64,000 nt of DNA from Zygaena filipendulae. Lineage: Eukaryota > Arthropoda > Insecta > Lepidoptera > Zygaenidae. Of this stretch, positions 1 through 12,399 are shown one piece after another. The DNA lies in assembly GCA_907165275.2 (NCBI GenBank), contig OU015664.1, positions 6,534,001-6,598,000 on the forward strand, in the 5' to 3' direction. The notes under the pieces were generated by a model. That model was not told where the DNA came from. It searched no databases and worked only from the letters and a program-made list of their open reading frames with translations. A program made the translations under genes and the position numbers. The stretch's first letter is position 1. Each line of letters starts with the position of its first letter.

Positions 1-3000
1 ACATTTATTAGTTTACAAAGATTATATTTAAGATTTTACTTTACTCATATGTTTGTTTTTGTGTGGCGATCGATACATATTATATTATTATAATATTTTT
101 TATTTACCCGGATACATACATACGTTAATTTACAATATATTTAATTGTTTATTTATTTAATAGGTGTTTATTGTGTGCAGTCAAATGCAAATATGAGAGG
201 GATTTTATAACAGATCATCTTATTCTTCCTTCGCATAAAATGTCAAGTTAGCAAACCTTCATAAAGTTATGTGTTCGACTTCTAAGTATAAAGTTAAAGT
301 ACAACTTAATAGTGGAGTTGTATAAGTGGATCGACCCGCGCCCCGTAGTAGGCGCGACTTGAGTCTCGCAGAGAAAATATTATGTAAACTTTTAAATTGT
401 ATTTGCATTTCATACGGCCAGGAAATATTGGCTTCGTGCTTGTGCACTGCCACAAAGACTCATGCTGCATCCGTAGGGGTTGTTCCACCTTTATGTTTTT
501 GGTTCACCACGTATATTATGCTGGGGTTCATACAATTGAATTTGCAGTTAAATGAGAATATCACACGAGGAATTTATTACGCTTTCAAAGTGTGAATTTC
601 TATGAGCATCGTTAGGTGCCGCGTGTTCTTTTAAGTCGCCAATCAGTACTGAAAAAACTTAATGGATAAGTATATACCTGCTAATAATATAAAGAGTAAC
701 TCATTAACAAGTATAAGCTTAATAGAAAAAGAATGTTAAGTAAGGAACTTGAAAAGAGTTACAAAAGTATATTTAATTTCGTCCACTAAAGTAATATCCT
801 TACTTTGCGGGTCGAAAGGCTCTTACATTATAATTAATTGTTGTGAAATTACCTTCAGCTTAGGGTCTGGAGTTTAGAGTTTTGACCTTTCGGTGTGCCC
901 TTTTCGGTGACCATAAACATCAAGGAACAATAAACGGCTAGGAGTGACCCCAGCCTACCCTCAAAGTTCTTAGCCCACTCTCCCCCGCTGTCCGGCCGAG
1001 ACGTAGCCACGAACACCCCAGTCGAAAGCTAGCCATAGTGCCCCAAGGGAAATTATTGTCGGGATTTAAAGGGCATTGCTTACGTGAATGTATAAAAAAC
1101 AGTGTATTTATAATTGAACTTTGCTCCTACTGATACAATATATTCGTACCAGTCGCGTGGCATTCGTTTGAGCTTTATCAACAACTCTATTTAACAGTAT
1201 TTTTTATAGAAAGATATTTTTGTATGCGTTACCTACCATTGTTTGTTCTGCTAAAAATATTTATGAGTTGACATCTCTGTAGAAAATTTTCCCTATAGCC
1301 CTCCCAGTTTATTAACATTTTGTTTCACCCCATGATGTCGAAATTTGTTTTACCCACACTGGGATATTCTTGACATCAAACTGTGACTTCACATCAAAAC
1401 TAACAAAAGGATGAATTTGTCAATCTGGATCAAATAACGTGCCCCCATACTCGTATAAAATGTAGGTACCTTAGAAACATAAACTAACAAAGACGTGTGA
1501 CATGAAACAATACTTGAAGCGGCGTTTTTGCGAAGAGTTTTCATGATATAATCAATGTCAACTCCAATAAAATAAGTGAAATTAAATAAACAACCCTCGC
1601 TGAGATAAAAGTCAGGTCTAGTCGCCGACGATTCAGACCACACTTTTGATGGTGTCGTATTTTAAAAAAGTTAGGGGGAAAGTTGACACTTAGACGAATT
1701 TAACCTTCCATTGTATTAATTATTCAGGGCGGTGCTGTCGTGTTTTAGGTGCGCTGGCAGGAGGGCAAGGCAATTTGTTTTAGAAAAAAAAAAAAAAAAA
1801 ACTCTGTAGTTAAAAGAATTTGGGGAAGTTGCAAGGTGTCTCTCGTGTTCGACATTAGTCGGGGTGAGAGAAAATTTTAATAAAAATTGTTTAGGAATGG
1901 AGCAGCACGTCACGAAATAAGGTTGTTGTTATGTTATCTATTGGTTATAGTCGTGTTGAATGAAACCTAACGCTATCAATTCACACCAGTAATAATTATA
2001 AACCTAAACTTCATCGACGCCCAATAATCATGTTGCGATGACACTAAAGAAAAATGTCCTTCGAATGTCTACGTAAACGTTCTAACACCAGAGGTTCGGA
2101 CATAAAAAAAATAGTTTAAACATTTTCACGTTGTTAAAAAAAAGAGGAAACGTTATTTTCCAGATGCAACATGGAAGCAGTGTTATTAGTGATTTCATTT
2201 TATAGAACTTCATCGCTTTTTTTATTACCATTTTTAACATGACAAATAAAAAAGGCCCCTTATGATAAAAACTAATTAAGTGCACAATGAACTGCATTAT
2301 ATCCGAAGTGTACACAGAAAAGAATATTTCTGCTGCAATCTCATTTATAGACTGATACGGAGGGAGGCTCCACGTCCCACCCGGCATACTTTAACTTTTC
2401 AATTGTAACTTTTGATGGGTTTTCGAACGTAATAATAATCGTTGTATCGTTATGGGGTGCTTGAATCAACGAATGCTACAAAGAACGCCAATTCTTACGC
2501 GGAAAATTGAGTTACATCTCCTTTGTGTTATTCACAACATTTCCTCTGAAATCTTTTTTTGTATCACATCAATAAACTTTACAGTCAATATAATATGATG
2601 ATTAAGAATACCTCATTTCACATTCTGTACATATCGAAATAATAATACTACGAGAAATGGAAATCCATATGATATTAAAGGTATTTATCACCAGAAAAAA
2701 GGAGTTCGCACCGTAAGAAAATCAATAGTCGTTACCATTCATTCGCGTAGACAAGCCGGTAACATTCAATTCTTGAGCACACATTTCATGGTAGATAAAA
2801 CTCATGAATCACGAGTCCATACGTGAAAGCGAAAGGAGGTTACTTCGTTTCCTTAAAAAAATCCACTCCGTCGGAGCGGGACGCGAGTCGAATTTCCTGT
2901 TCGATATGAATCTCCCTACTCGCTTTAAGGTGATGTATTTTCCTATTTTTACCCTCTCATAGTCAACTAACAGGTCTGTATCTTGGCGACGTCTCCCGCC

Positions 3001-3360
3001 CGTTCCGTGAGAGGGCCCCTTCGTTAAATTGATTTTCAATTTGTTTGAAATGCGGTCCGCGGTGCAGTGGCCAATAAGGAGGCGACACAGCGGAAAATTA
3101 TATCGCTGAACCTGTCACTGACGAGATTGGAGTCGGATAATTTTGATGCCGACTGTATTAAGTAAAATTAAAATTTCTATTCATTTTTTTTTTACTTTAA
3201 TAACGTTAAGCTATGGTTGGTCAACCATATTGAAAAGGATAAAGTATTAAGCAAAGAAACATTTATTTTTTCCACTTCACTTATTGGCTGTATGGTTTGA
3301 GACTATTTTCTTTGGGCACGGGGGAACAAAATTGGTGACAGTTTCGTTGCTTGTATACCA
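1..3360. other. Gene-empty AT-rich sequence
   Basis: I see no convincing exon or named repeat. The reading frames are short, overlap each other on both strands and show no family I know. There is an A18 run at 1784-1801, and a GC-richer patch at about 930-1065 without motifs I can interpret. Confidence 0.6.
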
Positions 3361-3556
3361 AATTAACTCTATCTGTCTGTCTGTATTTTAACTTTTCACG
3401 CCAGTAAATCTTGTCACGCCTTAAAATTCTAGTCAATCGATCATCAAGAAATTTTGCATACATGTTGTACGTGCATAAAAGTACTTAGGTTACTTTTATC
3501 CCGGAATTCCTGCGGGAACTGTAAAATTAACTTTAGTGATACCGCGGAGAACAGGT
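3361..3556 (-). repeat. Family A copy, diverged
   Basis: It reads in reverse: a GTCTGTCTGTCTGT microsatellite, a TTCACGCC segment, an ATTTTGCATAC segment, TTTATCCCGGAATTCC and a decayed GATACCGCGG end. That is the reverse order of the best forward copy at 42322-42535, so this is a nearly full-length but mutated copy. Confidence 0.7.
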
Positions 3557-3589
3557 AGTTTATACTGATACCATAAAGAGAAAAGATTT

Positions 3590-3756
3590 GATTTTTTGTT
3601 TCTTTGTTTGTTACGATTGAACTCAAAAACTACTGAATCGATTTCAAAAGTTCTTTCACTATCAGAATGCTACATTATCCCCGAGTAACATAGGTTATAT
3701 TTTAAGCCGGAATTCCCGCGAAAACTCCGAAATTATCACGGGTGAAACTATATTTT
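3590..3756 (-). repeat. Family A variant fragment (left of insertion)
   Basis: It contains AAAACTACTGAATCGATTT, a CCCCGAGTAACATAGG segment and CCGGAATTCCCGCG...ATTATCACGGGTGAAAC. The same variant occurs at 17215-17370. The composite element at 3757-5016 cuts it off, and related sequence resumes on the far side. Confidence 0.7.
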
Positions 3757-3844
3757 TAACCGACTTCCAAAAAGGAGGAGGTCCTATGTTCGATTGAATG
3801 TATGTTTTTTTTTTTTTTTTTTTTATGTATGTTCACTGATTACT

Positions 3845-4520
3845 CGAAGACGGTTGGACCGATTTGAAAAAATTTTTTTTTTGTTTGAAAGGGTTTACTC
3901 CCAATTAGGTCCCATTACCACCAAGTCGGGATCTGATGATGGGATCTTGGAGAAATCGAAGGAACTCTTCAAAAATTATAGGCACACCTATAGCGATTTG
4001 GGTATTTTTGATAGTAAATCGTTCATTTGCTTTCGGAAAGCAAAATTTGAAGAAGTGGAACTGATGATGAAGACCACAGGTGGTCATCGGAACAACTCAA
4101 AAACAATACGTATTTCACGGGTTCCGATTGAAGCGATTTCGAAAATTGTTTTTTTGTTTGAAAGGGGATACTCCTAAATTGATTCCATTGTCACCAAGTC
4201 GAGATCTGATGATGAGATCTTGGAGTAATCGAGGGAACTCTTCAAAAATTATGGGTACACCTATAGCGATTTTTGTATTTTTTATAGTAAATCGTTTCTT
4301 TGCTTTTGGAAAGCAAAATTTGAAGAAGTGGAACTGATGATGAAGACCACAGATGGTCATCGGAACTACTCAATAATGGGTATTTCACGGGTTCCGAATC
4401 GTTTACTTTAATATGGTTTCTAAACAATTTATGACCGTCACAATGTATATGGTGAAGTGGAACTGATGGTGATGTACTAGGAGAACTCCTCAACAATTAA
4501 CGTCCCTGCGTCGGGAAAAG
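3845..4520 (+). repeat. Tandem repeat, period about 273 bp, ~2.4 copies
   Basis: ATCTGATGAT recurs at 3931 and 4204, giving a 273-bp period, and long blocks around it match (CTCTTCAAAAATTAT, GAAAGCAAAATTTGAAGAAG, GGAACTGATGATGAAGACC). A partial, more diverged third unit runs from about 4396. The period is 3 x 91, so frames stay in phase from copy to copy, which explains the open frames of up to 127 codons here. I do not think they are genes. Confidence 0.8.
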
Positions 4521-4630
4521 CAATATTTTGTAAAAGGTGATGAGCAGTTGACATTAGGCTATTGTAACTTAGAGAAATTACGAACTAAGTCACTTAAAAG
4601 CGAGAAATAAACAAAATTTTAACAAAAAAA

Positions 4631-5016
4631 TTAAAACCGACTTCCAAAAACACAAAACAAAAAAACTAAAAATAAAAAGCTAAAAATAACAAAATACCGA
4701 TTTAATCCAAAAGACAAAAACACACGTAATATTATTATTGGTTTGTGCTACCACTGATCGGTATGAAGTCGGTGACAAGTCAAATATAAAGGGGGAAGAT
4801 GGGCTAAGTCGACTCCCGCCACCAGCTCTTCGTGAGCAGAACAACCCAGGTGGGCAGACACCAGCGTCCAGCGGGCTTGTCACCGAATTCAAACCGATCA
4901 GTGGTAGCACAAACCAATAATAATATTACGTGTGTTTTTGTCTTTTGGATTAAATCGGTATTTTGTTATTTTTAGCTTTTTATTTTTAGTTTTGTGTTTT
5001 TGGAAGTCGGTTTTAA
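4631..5016. repeat. Foldback element, arms of ~140 bp
   Basis: The left arm (4631-4779) and right arm (4876-5016) are nearly perfect reverse complements. The only large difference is about 8 extra A-rich bases in the left arm (near 4661). The 96-bp loop at 4780-4875 is GC-richer (GACTCCCGCCACCAGC, CCAGCGTCCAGCGGGC). The arms end in AAAACCGACTTCC, the same motif as the outer left end of the composite. Confidence 0.85.
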
Positions 5017-5095
5017 TGAAACTATATTTTGAACCGGAATTTTCAAGGGATTTCAAAAATAAATGCGGGTGAAACCAGGGGGAACAGCTGAAGCA
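5017..5095 (-). repeat. Family A fragment (right of insertion)
   Basis: TATATTTTGAACCGGAATT...GCGGGTGAAACCAGGGGGAACAGCTG resumes the family A sequence interrupted at 3756. Its first 14 bases are the right-hand target duplication. Confidence 0.65.
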
Positions 5096-7953
5096 TATAA
5101 ATTCAACTTAATTTACAAGTACCCGTAAGACGACACGTAACGACATCGATCTAAAATAAACATTGGCTTTCTATAAATACGTGTATTAATAGCTTCCTAA
5201 AACAAAGTCATACAATATGTTTGCATTTTAATCAGCATCACCGACCGAGTCTTCGTGACGTAGAAATTCATAATCATTCCTAAAAAATCCCTCCCGAGAC
5301 GATAATAAATTTCTATTAACTTTTTGAAATGTAACTTTCATTTTATTGTCAAGTGATAGGGATTAATTCCACTGACTTATAACTGTCATACATCTGCTGT
5401 CCTATGGGGTAGGGGGCGTATAAAATAAAGCTTTCTTGCGATTATATTAATATGTCGAAGGGGGCTGGCTTCAAAATGATCCGGGTAGACGTAGTAAGCC
5501 GTCTAAGTGGTAAGCTAAAGGTGAACGTGGAGATGCTAGTTGCCCTTGGGTTACTATACGTATTTAATATTTATTATCAGTCGGCAGTCCTTTGGGATAC
5601 ACTGGTAAGATTATGTAAAAACTACCTTACTTGAAAATAACGATATGGATAGATAAACGTGCGAAATGACAAGCAAACATCATCTAAGTAATGCCAATAA
5701 TCTACAAGCAAAATCATGACAAATTTATATGTGTTCCATTTTTATCCCGAGTCATTTAAATACACGTTTTTAATTTAAAGCTTACCACTTAATACAACTC
5801 TACCTATCGTTCGGTAATTAAGTAATTGCGATTTGAATTCGACGTTAACTGTTTGCAAATGATTTGGAATTAATCAAAATCCAGGTCAAGGTTGAAGTCT
5901 TAACAAGTTTAAACAGTACACGGATAAATAATATATCCTTAAAACATATAATAAAATAAAACACTGACGCAAACCAAGAATAGATAAAATTAATGTTCAC
6001 ACATACATTCGGGCAGTAAGACATTCTTCCTGTAAACTGCCAAATCACCCCGCGAACTTTGAACGATGGGTAGCGCACCGCTCTGATTAATTTCCAATGA
6101 TATTCGATATTTTCATTCGACGGGCTGCGAAGGTAGGGGAGACCTGACAAATGGTTAGATTTCCTTGATTCGGGATTATTTGTGGGCCTTAATTTTTTTT
6201 AGAAGTAATTGTAAGTGTTCAGATCGATTACATAAATTAATGGCAGTATTTTACTGATTTTATAGCATTTATTAGCTGTCAATAACAGGATCATTGAGAA
6301 ATCTATGTAAACATAAATAAATCGTATCAACATAAACACACACGTCTCAAATTTCATAACAAAGAACACAATAGAAAGGGTATGGATTATTTAATGCGAA
6401 AAATATATGAAAGTGATATTCAGACAGATGAAGGCGGAATGTATTCTACAATAAGCACGCAATGTCATATATATTTTCCTAAAGTGGATGATACGAGATG
6501 AGGCGTTATAAAAAAAAATTTAAAGTCATCGCTTGTCGGCGCTTTTTGTGCTCTCTGAGACGAAACGATTATATAATAATGCTCCGAGTGTCTCGTAATA
6601 AGCAGAGAGACGATAATAAAACGAAGCAGCAGTGGAGAGAAACGAAAAAATATCTTGAATTACGCGAGAGTACGACCAGACGCGCACAGCTCGTAATGTA
6701 GATGTAGCAGTATTCATCCGCAATAATTTGTTTGGAGCTCGCCGATTCATGCAATGCAAAAAATTCAAGAATACCAATTAGGTAGATGCTGATATTTAAG
6801 TGAAATGTATACTTGTGTCGTTTCAATGAAAGACGTAATAAGCTAAAGCTCGTTTCATAATTTCCTTAAAAGACAGATTGTTCAGCTTCTATAAAAATAT
6901 TTTGGCTACATCAGCATAAAATTTTATTAAAAGTTCCATTTACGACACAAATTTATAAAAATATGAATGATGCTATTAAGTTATCTCGTCAGGAGCCAGT
7001 AATCAGCAAAGTGTCACTTTTCTCGTAAGTACCGTGCGGTTACGGTGAATTTCGAGGTGACGGCTGGAGAATATGAAACGACATCTTTTGACGAGAATAC
7101 GTCATTAAACCTTCTCGCGTATATTGTGTCATTATTCCAACGGCACACTTTCAAAATTCTGACAATCTGAGACGTTGCTAATGGAAAGAACACGATGGTT
7201 TTGATAAATGCCTACTCATTATACCCTCAAACCCGTTTTGGCTCTGTTGAAAAGTCGAGAACGCACCGTCGCGTCGTCGCGTCGTATACGACGGCACATG
7301 ACGCAGGATTGAGTGGAAATGGGCCGTCTTGATTAGTCCTGATAAGAGTTTCGACGTTTATCATAGATTTGCTGTCCCGCGTTTTCTATACTCCTATGAC
7401 AACGTTTAGTATTCAAAATTCATTCATTATATCATAAATTAATTTCGTAATTTTTTTTTAAGATGATGGAAGTTAGGATTATAAAAGCTTAATTTTTCGT
7501 TTTGACGAGCGATGATGACTCATGAAATTGGGAGTTGTGATCGGCAATGCCAGGCACTGGTTTATTTACCTTAGGGCGACGCGTAGTGTAGAGCAGTGCT
7601 CTGTGAGGCCCGTTCGATGCAACATTTGGTGTGCTGAGGCACCCCATGTATTCCTCGGGGCATTCCCTCCCCACTCATTATCCCCGATAGTTATTACTGT
7701 CATTTTTCAACTCGTTATTTACTCTTTGGAGAGCTGATAGCACGACATTTGCTATAGCAAAGGCCAAATTTTAAGAATAGGGGTGAAGGATTTTCTGGCT
7801 AAAGGAGGATTTACTTGGGCTTACTAGAAAATTGAAAATAGCTCTTTAATGTACCTCTTCTTTTCCTTGTTTACACCTCGAGATTGAGCTTAGATCAAAA
7901 ATGATTATCGAAGTGTATATGATATGTGTATACATTTTTCAATATATATAACT
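5096..7953. other. Gene-empty sequence
   Basis: I recognise no gene or repeat. Small open frames at 5452-5634 (+), 5845-6150 (-), 6498-6826 (both strands) and 7489-7737 (both strands) have no recognisable motif or splice context. Confidence 0.55.
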
Positions 7954-8181
7954 ACTAGCTGTCCCCCGCCATTTCATCCGCGGTAATTTCGGAGTTCCCG
8001 CGGAGGTTGCGGGAAAAAGTACTCTATGTCCTTCAGTTCCCGAGGGAATTCCGGGATAAAACTATCCTATCTTTTAAGTTGGAGCATATTATAAATGGTT
8101 GCAAAATTTTATCAAAATCCGTTTAGTAGTTTCGGAGTCCATCGCGGACAAACAACGTGACACGTGATTTATATATATTAG
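7954..8181 (+). repeat. Family A variant 2, first unit of a dimer
   Basis: It starts CTAGCTGTCCCCCGCC and carries two TTCCGGG-type segments, AAAATTTTATCAAAATCCG, then GGACAAACAACGTGACACG and an ATATATATTAG end. It shares the CGCGG-TAATTTCGGAG-TTCCCGCGG head with family A but has a different tail. Confidence 0.85.
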
Positions 8182-8411
8182 ACTAGCTATCCCCCGCGAT
8201 TTCATCCGCGGTAATTTCGGAGTTCCCGCGGAGGTTGCGGGAAAAAAGTACTCTATGTCCTTCAGTTCGCGAGGGAATTCCGGGATAAAAACTATCCTAT
8301 CTTTTAAGTTGGACCATATTACAAACGGTTGCAAAATTTTATCAAAATCCGTTCAGTAGTTTCGGAGTCCATCGCGGACAAACAACGTGACACGTGATTT
8401 ATATATATTAG
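8182..8411 (+). repeat. Family A variant 2, second unit of a dimer
   Basis: This is almost identical to the unit directly before it and starts at the base after that unit's ATATATATTAG end. A third, inverted and older-looking copy lies at 59337-59516. Confidence 0.85.
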
Positions 8412-9896
8412 ATAATTATGGTGAATCGAAACATTAACTAAGTATTATAAAATAAATTATGTTAAAACGGATTTAACGCTCTTTGTGAAACATCACACGA
8501 GATTTAGACATTGTTCCTAATAACAAAACTTGACCTCTACAAAAGTCTTCATAAGAAAGTGGTTTAGGCAAAAAGATTTATCAAAACGTCATAGAGTGAT
8601 AACAAAGTGAAATATCATCTTGATAAAGCAACAATGAGAAAAGTTATTTTGAGTTTTACAAAATGTTCATTTTCATGACATCTTATTCTTTACGATGTTG
8701 TACTTTAGTATTGCGTATTCTTTTTCTCTCATTTCTTTGTATAAGTTTGATATATTTATTTTTATTATAGTAAATTAAGGCGTAGAAACATTATCAACCG
8801 ATGTTAACCAAAAACATTGTGATTGAGATAAATCATTTCAGCATCTTTAAGTCTCTATACCAAAATTATTCTTATTATCAAAGGCGTTTTAAATCTTTGC
8901 TCGAGTTTGGAGTTCATTGGTACATTAATTATTCTTAAAAGCTTCTCTAGTTACTTAGCTCAGCGGCGACGCCACTTTGTCAAACATCAATTACATTTTG
9001 ACAATGATCAATGATGAAATGGACGAGCGCCCGAAGCGGTCGACTCATCGTCCAATATTACGTAAGCAAGGAAATTTCAGATTTGAAAACTTTGAAATAT
9101 TAATGATTTCAAGATAAGAAAAGTCACTTTAAAAATTTCTAGACACATTTTAAATATTTCTAAGTCTGATTAAAACAAGATTGAAAATCTTTATATCCTT
9201 AGATACGTGAAATTTAAAAAGTACCAACCTAACGATCCTAATGTCCGTGACCATAAATGCTTAGTGATAGGAACTACCGACAACAACGCGTCTAGACGCA
9301 GACCATAAATAAGTAACTATGACGCGATATGAGCGCCTTATTAAGCGTCAACCCTCGGTAACATGATAGGACGAACATTTATATAAGCTACAATAATGGA
9401 TTCGCGGCCACTCAGAATTGGGTTTGTAAATATTTTATTCGAGCCATTGTGGCTTAGTGGGTGAGTGATTGACAGGAGAGAGCTCCCTCGGTGGAACGCA
9501 TGCCCGAGAAAATGTCTGGTTGTGTGTCGTTTATTCTATTATGTTTGATTTTATGACAATCGATAGAAATGAACAGTTGCGGAAAAATATATAAACAAAA
9601 TAGTATAATAATATTTGTAGGCATTTCTTATTATAAATAATTATATACGAGTTAAACGTATGTACCTATTACGTAAATAATAAAACCAGAGATTTCCACT
9701 AAGAATGAACGACAAAATGTAAAACTGAAACCTAAACTAAATTTTACTAAAGTATGGACTGCGATTGACCTTAAAACGTTAGGGAGCTCTGATTTTTGGT
9801 TTTATCAACTTATCAATTTATTTATACGAAGGTATATCCTAGATCCTTAAAGTGTTACTTATGATTGAGTTATATCTATACAACATTCTGTGGTTA
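8412..9896. other. Gene-empty sequence
   Basis: Strongly AT-rich, with no exon visible. A TGGCTTAGTGGG motif at about 9450 resembles a tRNA/SINE A-box, but I find no B-box at the right distance. Confidence 0.55.
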
Positions 9897-9956
9897 AAAT
9901 ACGACTTCCAAAACACAAAAATGCACTATAGTATAAAGCTAAGAACAACAAATAGT
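9897..9956 (+). repeat. Diverged fragment related to the 4.6-kb foldback arm
   Basis: ACGACTTCCAAAACACAAAA followed by AAAGCTAAGAACAAC matches the order of ACCGACTTCC, CACAAAAC and AAAAGCTAAAAATAAC in the foldback arm, with many changes. Immediately downstream (9970-10060) lie TTTCGGTTTCGGC and GGCC-rich motifs that recur at 10980-11000; their nature is unclear. Confidence 0.35.
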
Positions 9957-10154
9957 CTCTGACTGAAATTTCAGTTTCGGTTTCGGCTAGTTTTGGCCAA
10001 ACAATCTACTTACGGCCACAATTTTGGTTTCGGCTAAAATTGGCCGGAACTTACAGCCACATGCACCAAAACTCAGTGTTCACAATAATTAACTGATAAT
10101 TGAACATAATAATTGAAATATTCAATTGGCAGTCTGTAGTTTATGTTAAAGTAT

Positions 10155-10763
10155 ATAGGGTACTTGCATGAAATTTATAATAAGAAATTGTGTCAATATT
10201 TCAAAAATAGAGCCTTAGAAAAGCGTTATCGTGAAAGATTTACTAAAAAATTTTCAATAGTTTCCAAAATATTCAACTTTTAATTTTGTGAAACGGAATG
10301 TTGCAACGAAACACCAATCACAGCCAACCTTGACACATGACGTCACTTTTATTTTTTTAGGAAACATTTACTTCTTTCAGAGAAGGCAAAAGAAACTAAG
10401 TGCATACAGTCAACGCATATTTTCCCCTTTTCTGAAGTCTTTTACTTTAAAATGCATCGGTAAGATGCATTTCGATTCTATATTGGAATTTTTGGAAGTA
10501 AATCGACACAGTTCAACCTTAATTTCGCTTTTGGATATAGAAGTTCTGTCTGTCAGTGTCACATGACCCTGTCAATACGACAGTGACATTTCTATCACAG
10601 ATTAATAAGGCGTAATTTTGAACTAGTGACGTCATTCCGCGTTTCGGCGGTAAGGTCTAAAGTAGGAACTTTGAAACGCTCTATTTAATTAATTTATGCA
10701 TATATTTTTTTTCTTTTTCTTTTCATATATCTTTAAAATAGACTGAAAAAAAAAGTACCCTAT
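10155..10763. mobile_element. Short inverted-repeat element (MITE-like)
   Basis: It is bounded by ATAGGGTACTT (10155-10165) and its exact reverse complement AAGTACCCTAT (10753-10763). Inside are two TGACGTCA palindromes at 10338-10345 and 10627-10634. A 92-codon open frame at 10288-10566 shows no transposase motif. I could not fix a target duplication, so the exact ends are uncertain. Confidence 0.55.
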
Positions 10764-11040
10764 TATTGGAAACGTTATTTCCAAGAGTAAGTTTTGGTAA
10801 AAACATGTTTATCATATGAATAAATATATCTATATAATATATTTGTAACACACTTATTTACTGTTTTTTAATATTTTTTCTACCCTTTTACTATCTGTAT
10901 GTGTGTGCAAAGAATGTATGGAAAATATACCAGTATACAAGTATCAGTATACAATAGAAAATTTTGATGTTTATGATTTGGTTTCGGTTTCGGTTGAAAA
11001 ATAATTTAGTTATGCTTTGGTTGGTGGTCTCAAGGAAGGC

Positions 11041-12395
11041 TAATGTTAACTAGTTTGTAGTTGTTAATTGAACACCTGAACACGTTTCCCCGATCTCAGA
11101 CGCGGCGCAGCCCTAAAACGTACGAAATTAATCAACATTTAATTCCATATCGCGGATCGTGGAGTAAAGGCAGCGCCTGTACGAGCGTCCGGGGACTCCT
11201 AGAAAATTAACCGGTAGCATTAGCTCGCCCAAAACTCGACCAACATTGCGAAATATGCAAATGAACCGGCGACTCATTTGACGAATTTTAATGGATATTT
11301 AACAGTGTTAATTATAAAGTTTCAACTTGACTTAATTGGGCAGAAACGTTCTGACTCCCGGTGCCGACTCGGACGAACGGTATAATATGAAAACAGATTT
11401 ATCAACGGTAAGTAATACCTACATATACAGTTTAAGTTTCAATTCTCCTTGAGTTTTGATCTTTGTTTATGTATAATAAATAAAACGATAAATTTCATGC
11501 CAAATTTAAGTTTTATTTTAATAAAATACTATTAAAAAAAATAAAAAATTGGCATTAAAAATGGAATGTTTAATCCTTTAAAAAGCTGTTAGAAATGAAA
11601 ATATATGAAGTCAGTGAAATAATTTCGTCGGAGGAATTCAATTTACATCACAACTGCGCTAACAATAGCGTTTTAATTTCGTAATTGGATTTGTTGGCAA
11701 ATATTATAATTATTTTATCTTAAAGAAAAGCTTTGAGGCGCACGACGATGGGACGGGCGTCGGATTTATGAGATATGTAAATAGAACGTTGTGTTGAAAA
11801 AATTGCTGTAACGCGATTTGGGATAATTGAATTTTTATGCGTTAAATACAACGTGAAACACACCTCCAGTTTATTTACTGGAGAGGGTTTGTTAATTTAT
11901 AACATTTATCAAATTTGGGATTGGAAAAATTGGATAGCAAGATATAGGTGTAAGTTTTTAAAATAAATTTCATACATAAAACTTGCTTTCTTGGTACTCA
12001 AGAATTTTATTACTTTCTATTGGGTATTAACTTTTATCAAGACAGAAATAGGTATAGATTAACTTAACCTGGTCGCCATTTTGGTTACCACCCACTGAAG
12101 CCACAATAAAGCCTCTTTTGGTATTTATTTGGCCAGTAGACAGAACGAAGCCGCAACAGTGTTTGGAACAATAGTAACCCCAGTATTGTCCATAGGTCGT
12201 GCGTGAGTGTTTGTTTTATGTAATTACGTATTGCTAATAACTAGTTTAGACTTAGTGATGATAAGGCGATTTTGCTAGTAGGTATATTTGTCGTTGGTAT
12301 ATAAAACTTAGGTCATGATAAGTTTATAACATACGACGACGATTCTCCGTTAAGGCTTATGAGCTCTTGTAAAAATTCTGCAAGGTGCATTGATT
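11041..12395. other. Gene-empty sequence with one donor-like site
   Basis: Base composition is more balanced at 11080-11400. ACG/GTAAGTAAT near 11407 is a good splice-donor match after a short ATGAAAACAGAT frame, but no exon can be supported. Nothing else was recognised. Confidence 0.45.
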
Positions 12396-12399
12396 TTAA

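Larger units (their letters stand above)
3757..5016 (+). mobile_element. Composite element with CCGACTTCC ends
   Basis: The left end reads TTAACCGACTTCC and the right end GGAAGTCGGTTTTAA. The flanks carry an exact 14-bp direct repeat, TGAAACTATATTTT, at 3743-3756 and 5017-5030. The element sits between two family A pieces. Inside are a GGAGGAGG motif and T-run, a 273-bp tandem repeat, then a foldback. Elements with an ACCGACTTCCAAAAAGGAGG start are, as I recall, widespread in Lepidoptera, but I cannot name the class. A 14-bp duplication is long for a cut-and-paste transposon. No transposase is visible. Confidence 0.75.

Noticed and set aside
3794..4360. Open frames of 60-127 codons on both strands
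   Set aside because: They follow the 273-bp tandem repeat inside a mobile element and occur on both strands at the same place.
9445..9520. Another tRNA-like SINE head (TGGCTTAGTGGG)
   Set aside because: No B-box at the required distance.
11380..11410. Coding exon ending in ACG/GTAAGTAAT
   Set aside because: Only a 7-codon frame precedes the donor-like site, with no promoter or acceptor evidence.
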